NCBI RefSeq assembly: GCF_958298935.1
Contig: NC_084924.1
Location: 17,457,819 to 17,521,818 of the forward strand
Length of the DNA stretch: 64,000 nucleotides
Origin: Phragmites australis
Taxonomy: Eukaryota; Streptophyta; Magnoliopsida; Poales; Poaceae
Reading direction: 5' to 3'
How positions within the stretch are numbered: the first letter of the stretch is position 1; every line of letters begins with the position of its first letter. This document shows, piece by piece, positions 54,792-64,000 of the stretch. A model generated the notes under the pieces. It made no database searches and had not been told where the DNA came from. It was given only the letters and a program-made list of their open reading frames with translations. A program made the position numbers and the translations under genes.

Positions 54792-55219
54792 GGCTAGTAG
54801 GTGCTTGGATGAGAGTACATACTCCCTACTATGATATACCATATAAATGAACTAGATATACTCCTTTGTCACTATGAGTATACTTATATAGTCATTCTAA
54901 GATACTCCAATGTGAACTTCATGAAAAAATAGAAAAGAAGTACATCAAATTTATTAGATTTTGATAATACCTTTGTATTTGTACATAAAATGTAATACAC
55001 TAAAAAAAATATGTGCAAACCACTAAAAAACTATACATACAACTTGGATGATCTTATATACTCACATGCTCCATGTACATACCATTTATCACACGAGATA
55101 CTCCCTATGTAATGAGATACGTATGTGGGAGTACATACTCCTGAGAGTACCAAATATGCTTCATATATATATAGATATATATATATATATAAATCTATAT
55201 ATATGTATCTATATATATA

Positions 55220-58200
55220 TGTCACACCCTGATTTCCAAGATTAGTTGATAGATTAAATAATTAGCATAGGAAAAAAAAATCCTATTTTCTAAATTTAAA
55301 TTCAAATTTGATTTAGGATATTAATTGTTTCTATGCATTCATGTTGAAAATAGGCATATAGGCTATCCTTCATTTATTTTATTTTATTTGGGCTTTTTTG
55401 GATTTAATTGAATTTATTTGAGTTAAATCTAATTTTCAAAGGTTTCAAAATGATTTCATGAGTTCAAATATTTTAATTAGCTTCCAAAGGTTTTCTTAAA
55501 CTCAAAATAATGTCATTGGCTTATAAATGTTTTCTAAATTTTTTAGAATTCCTTCTTTTGAATCTTTGTGCTTTATTTGAATTTATTTTGCTATCTCTTT
55601 TTTTTATAATCTCTCAAACAAAGAAAATCCAAAGTCTTATTTGGGCCAACCCATTCCCTCTCCTTCCTTCTTTTCAGCCTAGCCCAGCCCATCAGCCTTC
55701 CCTCTCTCCTCCACCTCCTCCTCCCACCTAGGCTCGGCCTACCCGGCCTTCTCTCTTCCCCTGTCTCCTTTCAGCCTGACCACGCCCAGCCTCTCTCTTT
55801 TCCTCTCGGGCCGCGCAAGCGCCATAGCCCGCCAGCAGCCACCAGTCCGCCTCCCATCTCCAGAAGCACCCAACCATTTCCACCTTCCTCTGAGCCACTG
55901 CCACGTGGGCCCCACCTGTCAGGGCTGTCTTCCACCTCAGACTGGAGTTCGAGTTCAACACGAATCACGCCGGCCGTCGGATTCCACCAAATCTGTGCCT
56001 AACCTGAGGAGGAACCATCTAGAAGTTTGCCCCGTGAGCCCTCTATCTCTTACCAGCCTTATCTCTAATGAATTGTGATTTAAACGGGAAATTTGAATTT
56101 GGTTTTGAGCGCTGCCACCAAGAGTCCAAATCGAGATCGCCCCAGTCTCCTAAGCCTCCCCGCCTATAAATAGTCGCACATATGCCCTCCCCTGAAGCTA
56201 CCGACCATTTCGCCCAACTCACCGAGGAGTATGCGCCGCCGAAGAGCACTTGCACCGAAGCTCCAATGCCTGAAGTTGCTGCCACACATCACCAGGCTGC
56301 TCTGTTGGTCCTCCGCTCCTGTAGAAGCCGTGTACGAGTTGCCCAAGCCCCCACATCTCTATTCCGCTGCTCGCTGGAGCTTCATGCTCATTGGAGCTTG
56401 ATTTCTGATGAGAATCTGGCCGCGTGCCTCCGCACCCAAGCCACGCCGTCACTTTGTTCGTCGGAGGAGAACGAGGTGAGCACCAGTCGTCCGATCCAAT
56501 AACCATGGCCAGGATTAGAAACCACCATACCCCTTCATCTACCAGTCACGTGTTGCCACATGTCCACCTTAATCCGACTCAGCATCAAAGTCCCAGTTAG
56601 CAAGCCATGTGTATGCCACGCAAGCCACCCGAGCCTGTCAGCCTCAATTTTGCAAATAGACCCCTGAACTTCTCTATTTTTACAAAAAGCCTCTATCTTT
56701 TTTACATATTAGTCCCTAATCTTTTGTATCATTGCAAATAGGTCTCTCTGTTTTCACAAAAGGCCCCTAATATTTTATTTTATTCAAAATTAGTCCTTTT
56801 CTTTTTCATATTAATCTCTAAAATTGTTTTAGCCATAACTTCTTCGTTTTAGCTCCGATTTGAGTAATTCTTGCACTCAATTTTTTTCAAAATCATGATC
56901 TATCCAACCATTCCAGTTTCAATTATCAATTCTCAATCTTTATAGCAGTTTTCCCTCATTAATATTTAAATCTCTGCAACATGAAAATATGATTTCGATT
57001 AGTAAATTTATAGTTGTTGCAATGACAGATAGGTTCTGGTCAAATCTACATGTTATTGTATTACAAATATGAGTTTATGGTATTAAAATAATATATTAAC
57101 TTTGTAAGTCACTCATGTTAATGATTCAATCAATCGTTTATATCATTTCATGTGAATCATTTCTTATCATCCCATGTGAAACTCTAGTTCCTATCTTTTC
57201 ATCTTTCTTCGAAAGAAGTCCAATCAATTCTATTCTCCTTGTCCAACTCACTCAAAAATCCCAGTCTATCGTTCTTCTCCTTTTATTTGCAATTTGGAGT
57301 TTATTCGATGTTGTTTTTGTTTGTCAATAGAATTTGCGATTAGTCAACAACGCTTTGGATTTGTTCGAGGGATTTCAATACCAAGATTTCAACAACACTG
57401 AGCAGCATTGGTAAAAGGCAAGTCTACTCCTTGATCATATTGCTTCTATGTTTTCAAATATTTTGTTTTGCAAAACTACATGCAATGTCTATCAATATGA
57501 TGGGTAGTCACCTATGTTCTCTAAATTTTCCCTTATCATCACTTGAAACCTAGGTGAGTTATGGTTATGTGTCCCTTATGAATAGAGTTGCTTAGCCATG
57601 CTTTTGGGATGTTGGAAAGTGTCATATACCTGATTAATGGACTTATACAATGGTGATGATGAACTTGATATAGTAACATGGAACCCTAGAACTTGGGCAA
57701 GGAGTTGGTTTGATAATGGTGGTTTATGTGGTGGGCTTGTGGATACGTTCCAAGAAAAGGTTAGATTTTGTTGGTTATTTCCCTATTGGATAGTATTTCC
57801 CGAAGTGTCACATATAAGAACTGGTTCGTGGAGCGACAACCTAAGAAATACCGTACCAAATACAAGGCCGATATGGGTAAGGCTTAGCATATCGATTAGA
57901 CACCTGGCTGGCATTCGTTGGAGTACCACAACCTAATTGATGGACCATACTTCATAGTGATTCCCTTGGTGGCACACCACTGGCGTGTGTTAAGTATCTT
58001 GCAAACACGGCAACAAGGATATCACGACTCGTGACTAAAAGTTGGACAACCTTTGCAAAGTGTAAAACTGTTATAATAGCCGTGCTCATGATTATGAGAG
58101 ACTTGGATCCTCACATGATTAGTTGGTTATGGTTATGGTACTGGTGATACTAGATGGTTATGGTTTGTAGGATGGTTAGCCTTGGGTGAAATCTAATGGT

Positions 58201-58665
58201 TGGATTAATTAGGTTACCTTCACTTAATAATTATTTAATACTTTTAAATCCAAATATCTTTTCATTGCTCGCATTTACACGAATATACCATGTGTTAGCC
58301 TATTCTTGTTGAAAGTCTGCATGTCATTACTTTACCATACTTTGTGAGTACTCCATGTACTCACCCTTGCTATCTCCCGCAATACATATGCTGCTCAGTG
58401 GGGGATTTTGAAGATTTTCAAGATGACAACCTAGTGATCTAGGAGTGTGTCTTCCAGTCGGTGCCTGTGGAGTGCTTGGTCGCCGATGCTTTTGTCCCGC
58501 TATCGTTGTTTAGTCTGCTATCGTTTAGCTAATAGAGTTGTTTAGGTGAAGTCTTTAATGTAAAAGTTTAACGGTTGTAAGATAAAGTATTGCTTTTGTT
58601 ACTTCACATATGATGTCCTTATGTGTATTAAACGTCCTAGGCACACATAAGCCGCAATTGACTTT
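55220..58665 (+). mobile_element. Long LTR-like block, related in type to element C
   Basis: Starts TGTCACACCCTGATTTCC, a common start for long grass gypsy LTRs. It includes a GC-rich middle with promoter (CTATAAATA at 56164-56172) and an end region with ACTCACCCTTGCTATCTCCC, then TGTAAAAGTTTAACGG and CCTAGGCACACATAAG. Element C, read in its own orientation, has the same overall plan and a similar CCTGGGCACA word. No gag-pol follows; the right end is not defined and no target duplication was found. The 99-codon ORF at 57637 lies in a stretch I recognise as non-coding LTR sequence in grasses. Confidence 0.6.
56164..56172 (+). promoter_or_regulatory. TATA box in the long LTR-like block
   Basis: CTATAAATA after CCTCCCCGC, about 945 bp into the block. 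Confidence 0.55.
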
Positions 58666-59765
58666 TGTTACCAACCGACTGGGCCTTAGTACCAACCCAA
58701 CAGGCCAGCTGACGCGGGCTGGACACTACTGTTGTACCTTGCCCCATGCCTCTGCTCCTCCTTGTGCCAGCAACTCAGCTAGATCACCGCTAGCTCAAAC
58801 CACTTCCAAGCCAAAACAACAAGACACCGCACAGTGCTGACACACAATAGTAGCAAACTGATAACAAGATCTACTGTTCGCATGAACAGTAGATCCTTTT
58901 CAATTCTGCTCCTTTTTATTATATAGCACACACTCATGCATGCTCAATAGAATAAAAAAAATACTTTCACACCATAGACCACATGTCTCTTGGTGTAATC
59001 TATTTCCACTACACCATAACACGGTACATATCATGGTGTGATCATCTTCACATGTACCACTCTCTAGCTAGAACGTCCTGTGTGACCTTCGAACCACCTT
59101 GACATCTAGTCCCGGTCCTATCACCGATAATGTCCACCCTCATGACAACAACTGCACATAAACAAAAGCAACAACCAATTCTGAGCATAAGTTTCATAAA
59201 CTTGACTCATGTTCATCCACACAATACCACTTATACGAGCTTATTGTACAAAATAAAACCACAAATACTATTATGTTACCACGAGCATATCCAGCACATT
59301 ATTGTGCTACCATGAGCATATCAAGCAACATATTATCAATATATGCACATCATCACATGCATATTAGCAATGTCATAATTTTAAATCACTTTGCCAATTT
59401 TGCCAATTTCACAATAATGCTAATTTTTCAGCACACATGATCTCCCACCACCCAATGCCTAATTCCCCATCGCTCTCTTTGCTTTCTCTTGTTCCTCCAC
59501 TCACCACCTTGCTTCCTCACGCCAGAAGCTAGCCACAACCACCAACCTCTGCTTGCTCCCCGTCCTCCACGACTCCTCCCCTGTTTCATCGCCACCCACT
59601 CACACCGGTTCCTCTCGTCACTCCCAAGCCATCCTTTCCCTCCCTATCTCTAGCTCTGCTGTCGCCTCACTAGCCGTTGAATCCATCGCTGCTTCACCGA
59701 CCTGCCACCCTGTTCATTGGTGTCTCTGGCCCCATCGCTGGCCCAGCCTTGCAAATGGCAATGTG
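58666..59765. other. Intergenic DNA with transposon-like fragments
   Basis: TTGTTACCAACCGACTGGGC and TTAGTACCAACC near 58660-58695 resemble the inverted CACTA/MITE motif family but no borders could be defined. The rest (58900-59765) has no gene I can support. Confidence 0.35.
58868..58895. repeat. Perfect 12-bp inverted repeat with 4-nt loop
   Basis: GATCTACTGTTC, loop GCAT, GAACAGTAGATC. Twelve base pairs without mismatch. No U-tract terminator context is relevant in a plant genome. Confidence 0.9.
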
Positions 59766-60060
59766 TGTTAGAATTTGGCTTATCAAGAGACCTCATTTTG
59801 AAAATTTCAAAGCTATTTCTTTTTCTATTTGTGTCAGCCACAAGTGACAATTAATGAGGTTAATTGTTGTTTATTTCAGCGGTTTCTAGTGTAATTTATG
59901 GTTGTTTACTAAGCGGTTACTCGTGATGTTAATGGTTGTTTATTTAGCACAATTTTAGACATTACTAGTAACTTACCGCTGCCTATATAAGCCCATGCGC
60001 AACCACATAGCTTGAGCTCGCATAGTAGAGCACGCAGAGCACACCAGAGCATGCAGAGTG
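59766..60060 (+). repeat. Copia 5' LTR (start; right limit uncertain)
   Basis: Starts TGTTAG; a TATA box (CTATATAA, 59993-60000) is followed by GCCCATGCGCAACC, in the position of a transcription start. The LTR end could not be located, because no primer-binding site was recognised before gag. Confidence 0.6.
59993..60000 (+). promoter_or_regulatory. TATA box of the copia LTR
   Basis: GCCTATATAAGCCC, a strong TATA context about 230 bp into the LTR. Confidence 0.65.
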
Positions 60061-60112
60061 CGCTCATGGCGAGCACGTAAGTGGTGTCCAACATGCCCCG
60101 TATGCTGCTCAT

Positions 60113-60655
60113 GTGCCTCCTGGTAGCGGCACTGCATGTCCTAGTATCAATTTCTACGTGCACGCACGTGCTAGTGTCAGACATCAAGTCAGCAGTGCTC
60201 GTCATGTTGCCGTGTTTCTACACTGCCAACGTGCACCTGGGCATATGGAGGGTGTTCTCGACGTGCTCCCAGAGGCTCGTGGTTCTCATGGACATGCTGA
60301 GGGCATGGTCGAGCCATTCCTCAGGGAGTGCCTCGCCGCCAATGCCATCGCGGGCACCGATGTCATTGCATGCACCGAGTTCACCACATGGCGCGAGCAC
60401 GCCACATGCTTTGTGGATGAGCATAGGGGTGTGCTTGTGGGAAGTCGCAAGGCCGAGGTACTACAGGAGACCTTCACTGCCGATGGCGACACCCCCGACG
60501 TTAGCCTCAGGGACAGCCGGTTCGACTACCCCCTTCATGACCATGTGCAAGTCTTGGAGATGTCCAGGCTTGTAGAGCTTTTTGCAAGGCAACAAGGCTG
60601 CAAACAAATCATCTTTCTCTCCTTTGAATTGATGTGTTTTTGTGTTGAGTTGTGA
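60113..60655 (+). other. Unidentified 180-codon ORF between copia LTR and gag
   Basis: A GC-rich open frame in an AT-rich element. From about residue 50 it has protein-like composition (EGMVEPFLRECLAANAIAGT, ACTEFTTWREHATCFVDEHR, DGDTPDVSLRDSRFDYPLHD). I do not recognise the family. A second frame (60081-60575) is equally open and begins with a hydrophobic, signal-peptide-like stretch, which weakens the case. It could be a captured host-gene fragment or a long LTR leader. Confidence 0.25.
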
Positions 60656-61153
60656 ACCTCGCCGCCCCTCTCCTTGGCATGCACTAAGGTTGAGGGTGAG
60701 CTATATCTCCGAACTGTTGCCGTCGTGAAGCCTGCATGAGGGGCGGCAATAAGGTTTCTGAGCAGCGCAACTTCACGACTGCTCATGCACTGCCACTATG
60801 ATTACCTCCTCATCTTTGACTACGTACTCGGCTTCAACTATGTTCGAGAAGCTGCTTCCACGACATCGATCAGATCGCCCTTGTGGAAGCTCAACTTCAT
60901 CAACCCAACGGCTTTCTCTTCAATCTGCTCGGTTGTAGGTTGTCACTGAATCGAGTCATTTTATTCATCAATCTCAACTTTGAGTCCATGTCATTCTTAT
61001 CGATTATTTGTTATAGCAAGACGCTAGTGGTAGATCACTTTGCATCATGAAACAACTATGGATTATGCATTCGAGTAGAATCTGATATTAAATAGAAATA
61101 ATATATTTTTTCCAACAATCCAGAAGCCTTATTGTGTTTATTCTATTTTATCA

Positions 61154-61575
61154 ATGGCTAGTGCTTAGTTTGAAGTGAAACCTGAGAGGTTTTCTAGTGG
61201 TGACTTCCGTAGATGGCATACTAGAGTCAAGTTTTGACTCTTGTCTATGGGACCGTGGTAGGTGATCCATCCACATATTCCACTCATGGTTGAGCGAGCC
61301 ACTAGTGACTGCGCTCAACTGCGCTCTATGATGTATACATGAGCTAAAAGAACCACATAGAGTTGTGGAATGCACTGGAGCGTAAATTTGCGGTCTCTGA
61401 ATCCGGTCACTTGCTTTACTCATGTGAGCAGTTCTATGACTACAATATGGATGCTGCAAAGTCTATAGTTCCACAGACGCATGAGATGCAGCTTCTGGTT
61501 GCGGAGATCACAAGTTTAGAGGAAAAGAGAAAATTGACACCGTTAAATCTTATTTATTCTATTTTATGTTAGATG
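61154..61575 (+). pseudogene. Copia gag remnant
   Basis: ATG 61154, with FEVKPERFSSGDFRRWHTRV and FLLSMGPW-like sequence matching the copia UBN2 gag start (KFxGxNFxRWxxxMxFWL). Then LWNALERKFAVSESGHLLYS and LVAEITSLEEKRKLTPLNLI. The first TAG is four codons after the start and others follow. Confidence 0.7.
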
Positions 61576-62235
61576 AATGGACTGTTGATTAAAAGAGGCA
61601 AGAGTTTTTTCATGTTTTTAATTGATGATGCTACACGCTATTGTTATGCACACTTACTCAAAACAAATGATGAAGCTCTAAATTACTTCAAAATATTCAA
61701 GGACGAGGTTTAGAACCAACTTGAGAGAAAAATCAAATGATTATGTGATGATTGTGAAGGAGAATATATCTCAAATCATTTCTCTCAATTTTGTGTTGAG
61801 CATAGAATAATCCATGAAGTTACACCACCATATTAATCTCAATCCAATGGGGCTGCTGAGGGGGAAAATCGATCACTTACAAACTTGGTGATTGCCATGT
61901 TAGGGAGTGCCGGTTTGCCTTCCGAATGGTGGGGAAGCTATTTTGACAAAAAAAAACTTTCGTCCTAAATAGGTTGTGACTAAAACTAGCGAGGTTGCTC
62001 CTTATGAGGGATGGAAGTGGAGAAAACCAAATGTCAATTTTCTGCACATATTGGGGATGTTTGGCTAAAGTCAACATACATGTGCCAAAAAAGAGAAAGC
62101 TTGGACCAGTTGATTGCGTATTTTTGGGTTATGCTCAAAATAGCATGGCCTATAGATTTTTACTAGTGAAATTTGATTCTCATGATGTGAGTGTTAATTC
62201 AACCATGGAGCCTAGAAACATGTTCTTTCTTTGAG
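61576..62235 (+). pseudogene. Copia integrase remnant
   Basis: FFMFLIDDATRYCYAHLLKT (first catalytic Asp), LCDDCEGEYISNHFSQFCVE (second Asp region), HEVTPPY and QSNGAAEGENRSLTNLVIAM (Glu motif, with EGEN where ERKN is usual). Then KRKLGPVDCVFLGYAQNSMA in the integrase C-terminus. Multiple stops and a probable deletion near 61940. Confidence 0.8.
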
Positions 62236-63160
62236 AATATCTACCTTATGAGAGTAGCAGATAGCACTGCTCAGAGAGAGAATATTCAAATTCGCAATCA
62301 TACTCCTAAAAACTATGAAGCACCCAAACAATGGCATGAAAAAAAAATTGTATAGCACTCTGACATATGTTGGTTGCAGTATGAACGAACCAGATAGGTG
62401 TGCGTACTACCGTTTTGGTGAGGGTCAAGGAGTGATATTGTGTTTGTATGTCGATGACAATTATTTTTTATTTTAACATTGGCATGTTTGATGAGATCAA
62501 ATATTTCTTATCTCATTGTTTAGATATGAATGACTTGAGAGACCAACATATGTTATTCTAAATATTAAATTGATTAAAAATGAGGATGTGATTGCTTTAA
62601 ATCAATCTTGTTATGCTGAAAATTTGTTGAGCCATTTTGGCTTTGAGAATAGCAAGATTCCCCTACGCCTTACAATACTAGTGTAAAGCTTAGAAAAAAT
62701 CAAGGGCACAGAGAAAAGATCAATTGAGGTATTCACAAACTATTGGTGCCACATGACTCGATTTCTTTTGTTGCGAACAAATTGAGTCGGTTCACTTCTA
62801 AACCAGGAGATAATTACTGGGAGGCACTTGAGAGAGTGTTGCACTATTTGAGAGACACAACCTCGTATAGAATTCAATATTCTTATTATCCTTCTATGCT
62901 TGAAGGATACAATGATTCTAATTGGATCTCTGATGAGGATGAGATCAAAGTCACAAGTAGGTGTCCACTTTGGCTGGTGCTATAGTTTCATGGAGATCTT
63001 GTAAAAAGACTATTTTGGCACTGTCAACCATAGAAGCTAAACTTGTAGCACAAACTGTTGAGGCTGAGTGGCTTATAAAGCTACTCATGGACTTGCCATT
63101 GGTTGATAAACCAATACCAGTGACCCTTAGTATTGTGATAACCAATCAATGCTAGCTTAG
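62236..63160 (+). pseudogene. Copia RT-RNase H remnant, mostly deleted
   Basis: RT is reduced to scraps (CVLLYVDDN-like VLCLYVDDNYF near 62440). The RNase H part is clearer: ISFVANKLSRFTSKPGDNYW, ALERVLHYLRDTTSYRIQYS, LEGYNDSNWISDEDEIKVTS and KTILALSTIEAKLVAQTVEA. These match the C-terminal RNase H of copia polyproteins (GYxDSDWAGD and STAEAEY positions). Confidence 0.78.
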
Positions 63161-63869
63161 GTTATGAACACAAAGGATAATTCCAAGTGCAACAAACATT
63201 TGTAGCATAGGCTTAAAACTTTCAGAAAAATGGAAAACTCTAGAGTAATAGCTGTGAGCTATGTTTGTAATGAGAAAAATCTGGCAGACCATGGAATGTG
63301 CTTTCTATGGCATCTAAGGACATGGGTATGAGGGCATCACGATGGTAACCTATCCTTTTGATCGGAGATCACGTGACTTAGGTAATAGGAAAAACAAGTC
63401 GATGGTGTAACAAAAGAATACATTACATCTATATACATGTACCCATGTTCAAAAGACAAAGTACTCTTTGTTGTATGAAAGGTTGGCTTAAAGCCTTAAT
63501 ATCTTTCGTTGAAAAAGATACCAGCCTACATGATATCTTGAAGGAAGACACCTACTTGAGCCTAATTGTTTGGTCGCAATTTATGAGAATATGAATCATA
63601 GAAAGCTCATGAGAAGATATGGGAGTAGACCATTAATGCTCCGTTTAGGCAAGGTTATCTTGGCAACCTAGTATTAGTTGACATTTCAGGTAAAATCTGC
63701 CCACACAGAGTTGTAAATTCAAGGCCTAGTCCATTCATTAGCTATGGAAAGATGAATCTTGTTATTCTAGGTGTAAGTTTAACCCATATAGGACTCACAC
63801 CAAAAGATTGGTATATTACAACTTGACTTCGCAGTGATTCTTTTAATGTCTTGTTGATCGCTTTGGAAT

Positions 63870-64000
63870 TGGAGGGGGGTTATTAGAATTTGGCTTATCA
63901 TGAGGCCTAATTCTGAAAATTCCAAAGCTATTCCTTTTTCTATTTGTGTCAGCCATAAGTGACAATTAATGATGTTAATTGTTGTTTCTTTCAGCGATTT
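63870..64000 (+). repeat. Copia polypurine tract and start of 3' LTR
   Basis: GGAGGGGGGT precedes TATTAGAATTTGGC at 63881; the LTR continues beyond 64000. Confidence 0.85.

Larger units (their letters stand above)
59766..64000 (+). mobile_element. Old Ty1/copia retrotransposon running off the window
   Basis: The LTR start at 59766 (TGTTAGAATTTGGCTTATCA) recurs at 63881 (TATTAGAATTTGGCTTATCA), preceded there by the purine tract GGAATTGGAGGGGGGT. Over the 120 bases available the two copies differ at about 11-12 positions (about 10%), so this copy is older than D or B. Between them are decayed gag, integrase and RT-RNase H. The right end of the 3' LTR is outside the window. Confidence 0.88.

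Noticed and set aside
57637..57936. 99-codon ORF in the long LTR-like block
   Set aside because: The surrounding sequence resembles non-coding LTR sequence common in grasses; there is no protein domain.

Overview
This window is plant nuclear DNA, almost certainly from a panicoid-type grass. The evidence is the CACTA transposons with the grass-type terminus CACTACAACAGAAA, a Stowaway-like MITE, a GC-rich monocot-style LOB-domain gene, and several grass LTR-retrotransposon lineages. Nothing indicates a bacterium, plasmid or organelle. Only one ordinary host gene is visible, an LBD transcription factor at 6608-7462 on the minus strand. At least three quarters of the rest is transposable-element DNA.

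Layout. 1-2704 is the right-hand part of a CACTA element with a decayed, intron-containing Ulp1/C48-protease-like gene. 2736-4702 is a Stowaway-like MITE split by a second CACTA element (2871-4578, target duplication TGC). 4705-10500 holds the LBD gene flanked by AT-rich DNA with several local tandem repeats. From about 10.5 kb to 53.7 kb runs one enormous retrotransposon nest. 55220 to about 58665 is a long LTR-like block. 59766 to the window end is an old copia element with both LTR starts visible.

The nest is the main result. A Sirevirus-type copia element (10.5-12.09 kb, resuming at 48.44 kb) was hit in gag by a Ty3/gypsy Tat-lineage element A (12090-48439, TSD GTTGT). A was hit between protease and reverse transcriptase by a second Tat-lineage element B (13624-39403, TSD CCCTC). 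B was hit twice: in its RT by C, a long LTR-like element (18537-22351, TSD ACCCC), and in its antisense gene by D, a CRM-like chromovirus on the minus strand (27149-34860, TSD CGGTC). Each boundary is supported by an exact 5-bp duplication and terminal TG/CA or a near match, and the interrupted coding sequence resumes on the other side. Hand-counted LTR divergence agrees with the order: about 4% in D and about 7% in a sample of B, the host of D.

How the parts work together. The gag, protease, RT, RNase H and integrase genes are retrotransposon replication genes, and all copies carry lesions. A and B also carry, downstream of pol on the opposite strand, a multi-exon gene encoding a 'putative gypsy type transposon' (PF04195-like) domain plus coiled coil. 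In B this antisense gene has a clear TATA box and a GT-AG intron. D encodes its integrase C-terminus inside its LTR. I see no evidence for a new cellular system such as defence or biosynthesis. The noteworthy biology is the nest itself, the antisense genes, the coding LTR of D, and several internal tandem-repeat arrays.
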